A stretch of 64,000 bases of DNA from JAYSYM01 sp964543475 (GTDB taxonomy: Bacteria > Bdellovibrionota > Bdellovibrionia > Bdellovibrionales > JAMPXM01): contig CAZIYJ010000014.1 in the NCBI GenBank assembly GCA_964543475.1, forward strand, positions 1 through 64,000. The letters run 5' to 3'. The notes under the pieces were generated by a model. It saw nothing but the letters and a program-made list of their open reading frames with translations. It was not told the DNA's origin and searched no databases. The number at the start of each line of letters is the position of its first letter. Positions within the stretch are counted from its first letter, which is position 1. The translations under genes and the position numbers were made by a program. Of this stretch, positions 61,300 to 64,000 are shown in pieces.

Positions 61300-62589
61300 A
61301 TGACTGGATTACTCGGTGTAGTTGTTATCCTGTTGATCGCTTACCTTTACTCAAGCAATCGCAAAGCCATCGATTGGCGACTTGTTGGAATCGGGATGCT
61401 TCTACAAATCTCGCTTGCGGTTCTTGTCCTTGGTATTCCAGTTTTAGGAATTACCGGCCCCTTCAGATTTCTTTTTCTTTTAGCTAACGACGCCGTGATC
61501 GGAATTTTGAATTTTACAAACAAGGGAAGCGAATTTGTATTTGGGCCATTAATGGATACCCAAAAAATTGGTTTCGTCTTTGCTTTCCAAGTTCTACCGA
61601 CAATTATTTTTATGGCTTCGATCATGGCCGTTCTCTATCACCTTGGTGTGATGCAAAGGGTTGTTAAAGGCCTTGCATGGCTTATGCAAAAAACTTTGCG
61701 TATCAGTGGCGCCGAATCTCTTTCAACTGCTGCAAATATTTTCGTCGGACAAACAGAAGCTCCACTTGTGGTGAAACCGTTTGTTGAGCGCATGACTCGC
61801 TCTGAGCTTTACTGCATTATGGCTGGCGGAATGGCGAACGCTGCAGGTGGAGTGTTAGCTGCTTACGTTGGACTTTTGCGTGACCGCATCCCTGATATCG
61901 CTGGGCACTTGATCACGATGAGCGTAATGTCAGCCCCTGCTTCGATCATCATTGCAAAAATGATCGTTCCAGAAACCGAGAAGCCTGAGACGATGGGAAC
62001 ACTTCCCTCTTCTGGTGACAAAATTGATTCCAATGCAATCGAAGCCGCAGCTCGCGGTGCCTCAGAAGGCTTAGTGCTTGCGGTTAATGTTGGCGCAATG
62101 CTTTTGGCGTTCATTGCTTTGATCACAATGGTGAATGCAGGCATTTATCATGTTGGTCACTGGATCGGTTTCCCATCGTGGGGTGTCGATTTAGTCCCGA
62201 CTGCATTCTTAACTGACGGCAAAGCCGAACTTACTTTTCAAATTATTTTAGGCTGGCTCTTTGCGCCACTTGCATGGGTGATGGGAATTCCAGCCAGCGA
62301 AATGGCAACTGCAGGCGCATTTTTAGGTGAGAAAATAGTTTTAAATGAGTTCGTTGCGTATTTGCATCTTACCGAAGCTGCATCGCAGTTGAGCGATCGA
62401 ACAGTTTTAATTTTATCTTATGCGCTCTGTGGTTTTGCAAACTTCTCATCAATCGCAATTCAGATTGGTGGTATCGGCGGAATGGCTCCTTCAAGACGAA
62501 GCGAACTCGCACAGCTGGGCATTAAAGCAGTCATCGGCGGAAGCTTAGCTACGTTCTTAGTGGCAACAATCGCAGGCTTGTTGAATTAA
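61300..62589 (+). CDS. CNT-family nucleoside transporter (NupC-like)
   Basis: 429 residues, about 9-10 membrane helices. The NupC/CNT signature VGQTEAPLVVKPFVERMTR (about 147-165) and AGGMANAAGGVLAAYVG (about 172-188) are present. It imports nucleosides by proton or sodium symport. Although not next to the uracil operon, it could supply uridine for it. A weak ribosome site (GGATGG) leads the ATG. Confidence 0.93.
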   Translation: MTGLLGVVVILLIAYLYSSNRKAIDWRLVGIGMLLQISLAVLVLGIPVLGITGPFRFLFLLANDAVIGILNFTNKGSEFVFGPLMDTQKIGFVFAFQVLPTIIFMASIMAVLYHLGVMQRVVKGLAWLMQKTLRISGAESLSTAANIFVGQTEAPLVVKPFVERMTRSELYCIMAGGMANAAGGVLAAYVGLLRDRIPDIAGHLITMSVMSAPASIIIAKMIVPETEKPETMGTLPSSGDKIDSNAIEAAARGASEGLVLAVNVGAMLLAFIALITMVNAGIYHVGHWIGFPSWGVDLVPTAFLTDGKAELTFQIILGWLFAPLAWVMGIPASEMATAGAFLGEKIVLNEFVAYLHLTEAASQLSDRTVLILSYALCGFANFSSIAIQIGGIGGMAPSRRSELAQLGIKAVIGGSLATFLVATIAGLLN

Positions 62590-62756
62590 TCGCGCGGATA
62601 TTTCCTTTCGCGCCGATTGTCTCAAATTGGTACGAGCAACTTCTGAACGCATTTTAAAAGTTGTACTGTCGTAAGTCGAATCTGAACCCCAAAGATTATT
62701 AGCTCTTCCTAACAGTTGGCTCCGCTCTTGCTTTAGCTATACTGCGGGGGCCGACA

Positions 62757-63038
62757 ATGAAACTATTTTTGATAATTCTAGCGCTCAGCTCAGCCGGATG
62801 TTCCAAAGTAGGCTTTTCTGCAATCAAGACTGAAGCAGTCAAATCTAATTTTGTGCCGGTCGATTCGAATGCAACAAGTGGCGCTTTCGAGATTTCGAGT
62901 GCCGGCAAACTTAGTCAATCTCAACAAGTCATTATTCAATCTTCTCTAGGAAGTTTTTCTCCAGCTACGGCAAGTCACAATAATTCTTCTGTGAATGTAA
63001 AAACTGGTTTTTCAGAAACTTTGGGCGAACTGTTTTAA
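62757..63038 (+). CDS. Small lipoprotein
   Basis: 93 residues with a type II signal peptide: ALSSAGC, lipid-carrying Cys at 15. The mature part is Ser/Asn/Val-rich and beta-like. It lies 18 bp before the collagen-like gene in the same direction, so they are likely co-transcribed. No function is known. Confidence 0.68.
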   Translation: MKLFLIILALSSAGCSKVGFSAIKTEAVKSNFVPVDSNATSGAFEISSAGKLSQSQQVIIQSSLGSFSPATASHNNSSVNVKTGFSETLGELF

Positions 63039-63056
63039 TTAGCCGGGGGGCTTTTC

Positions 63057-64000
63057 GTGAAATCAACTATCTTATCTGTTATTGCACTATTAATTCTGAC
63101 TCCGGCAGCGCTAGCTGGCACTCCGCAATCATTCACTTTTCAAGGTCGAATGGTCGATGCAGCTACTCAAAAGTCTTTAACTGGCGTTGTTGATTTGGTT
63201 TCACAAATCACTTCTTCGAATAAACAATGTCTTCTTTTAGAAGAAAATCACGGCAGTCTTGATCTCACGCAATCAAATGGAACATTTGTGGTGAGTGTTG
63301 GATCTGAGATCAACAGCACAAAAAGATCATCGCGAGATCCTCGACTTAGTCTTCACAAAATTCTTTCGAATGAGGGCAATCAAATTGTAGCGAACAACGC
63401 AAACTGCTTGGGCGGGTATTCCCCTTCTGGCAACGAAGCTCGCTATTTACGAGTGTTCTTCTACCAAAATGGAAACGTCATTGCTCAACAAGATCAACTC
63501 ATCGGAAGCGTTCCGTACGCAGTTGTATCTGAAACTCTCCAAGGAAAAGTTCCATTAGATTTCGTTTCGTCTTCATTGATCGGTTCACTTAGTGATCAAA
63601 AACTTTGTCGCTTTGCTGCTGGAAAAATTATGTGTGATGTAGCGTCAGTTTCTGGAACTCAAGGCCCAGCGGGACCGGCCGGCGCGCAAGGACCACAGGG
63701 CGCAACTGGGGCAACCGGTGCTACTGGCGCAACTGGCGCAACTGGAGCGCAAGGTCCAAAAGGTGATAAAGGCGACGCTGGTGTTGCGGGAGCGCAAGGA
63801 CCGAAAGGTGATGTTGGAGCGACTGGTGCAGTCGGCGCTACCGGTGCAACTGGTGCGACAGGTGCGCAAGGTCCACAAGGTTTACCTGGAGTAAATGGCG
63901 CTCAAGGTGCACAAGGACCACAAGGTTTGACTGGAGCAACTGGCGCTCAGGGCCCACAAGGTCCGCAAGGCGTACAAGGTGCTCAAGGTGCAAGAGGTGA
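63057..64000 (+). CDS. Collagen-like secreted protein (3' end beyond the window)
   Basis: Partial: open to the window end (314 complete codons). The GTG start has GGGGGG 5-6 nt before it and a clear signal peptide (VIALLILTPAALA-G). Residues about 25-199 form a globular head beginning SFTFQGRMVD, with several Cys. From residue 200 onward at least 38 Gly-X-Y triplets follow, rich in GATGAT, GAQGPQ and GPKGDK, the collagen triple-helix repeat. The head-plus-collagen layout is seen in bacterial surface fibres and could form trimers on the cell surface. Confidence 0.88.
   Translation, partial: MKSTILSVIALLILTPAALAGTPQSFTFQGRMVDAATQKSLTGVVDLVSQITSSNKQCLLLEENHGSLDLTQSNGTFVVSVGSEINSTKRSSRDPRLSLHKILSNEGNQIVANNANCLGGYSPSGNEARYLRVFFYQNGNVIAQQDQLIGSVPYAVVSETLQGKVPLDFVSSSLIGSLSDQKLCRFAAGKIMCDVASVSGTQGPAGPAGAQGPQGATGATGATGATGATGAQGPKGDKGDAGVAGAQGPKGDVGATGAVGATGATGATGAQGPQGLPGVNGAQGAQGPQGLTGATGAQGPQGPQGVQGAQGARG

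Noticed and set aside
63645..63878. Open minus-strand frame of 77 codons in the collagen region
   Set aside because: It is the antisense of Gly-X-Y repeats. The repeated codon pattern keeps the opposite frame open and the translation is low-complexity Arg/Ser/Cys.
1..64000. Mobile elements, prophage, CRISPR arrays or rRNA
   Set aside because: No transposase, integrase, phage structural gene, regularly spaced repeat or rRNA sequence was recognised in the window.

Overview
The window (64 kb, moderate GC, densely packed, no insertion sequence, prophage or CRISPR array recognised) looks like core chromosome of a motile Gram-negative bacterium. The best guess is Bdellovibrionota (Bdellovibrio relatives). 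This rests on a TIGR02147/DUF4423-type regulator, a flbD-motA-motB block, a Thiobacillus ferrooxidans-type GshA, a collagen-like surface protein and many secreted proteins of unknown function. No rRNA is present, so the assignment is an inference.

Layout. 0.2-4.5 kb: a fatty-acid desaturase, two poorly characterised proteins and a secreted thioredoxin/TPR protein. 4.6-9.9 kb: a tight five-gene operon, (methyl)malonate-semialdehyde dehydrogenase, URC1-like GTP-cyclohydrolase-II homologue, URC4-like DUF1688 protein, UPRT and uridine kinase. It matches the URC uracil-degradation pathway known from yeasts. 10-11.5 kb: a divergent L,D-transpeptidase-like protein, then a self-contained tRNA-Val(UAC) unit with its own promoter and terminators. 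11.6-17.6 kb: a TPR/winged-helix regulator with a secreted partner, a TIGR02147-type regulator coupled to a secreted HExxH protein, and several exported proteins of unknown function. 17.7-24.2 kb: the lon, clpX and clpP proteolysis genes on the minus strand and pepA on the plus strand.

24.3-31.7 kb: small exported proteins, gshA, a TPR lipoprotein and two tandem ArsA-like ATPases in one minus-strand operon, with tig divergent to it. 31.8-34.2 kb: two translationally coupled proteins, both with signal peptides, resembling IucA/IucC siderophore synthetases and amidoligases. These are ATP-dependent ligase folds that one would not expect outside the cytoplasm. 34.2-38.7 kb: ftsE-ftsX-envC-ctpA, every junction overlapping by 4 nt. 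38.8-41.5 kb: a large metallopeptidase-like lipoprotein with a small secreted partner. 41.5-47.2 kb: an Rrf2 regulator-sufB-C-D-S-nfu operon. 47.4-52.4 kb: a degenerate GDPD-like anchored protein, tolQ-R-A-B and a secreted cyclophilin. 52.5-56.6 kb: a 1092-residue exported protein of unknown function and a helical secreted protein. 56.7-58.4 kb: flbD-motA-motB. 58.5-62.6 kb: PAP2 phosphatase, NAD-dependent epimerase, GT51 glycosyltransferase and a CNT nucleoside transporter. 62.8 kb to the end: a small lipoprotein and the 5' part of a collagen-like gene that runs off the window.

Connections: the nucleoside transporter could feed the uracil operon. FtsEX-EnvC, Tol, GT51, the L,D-transpeptidase-like protein and the Ctp protease all act on the envelope or peptidoglycan. 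Function calls rest on motifs read by eye, with no database search. The most promising leads are the uracil-degradation operon and the exported ligase-like pair.
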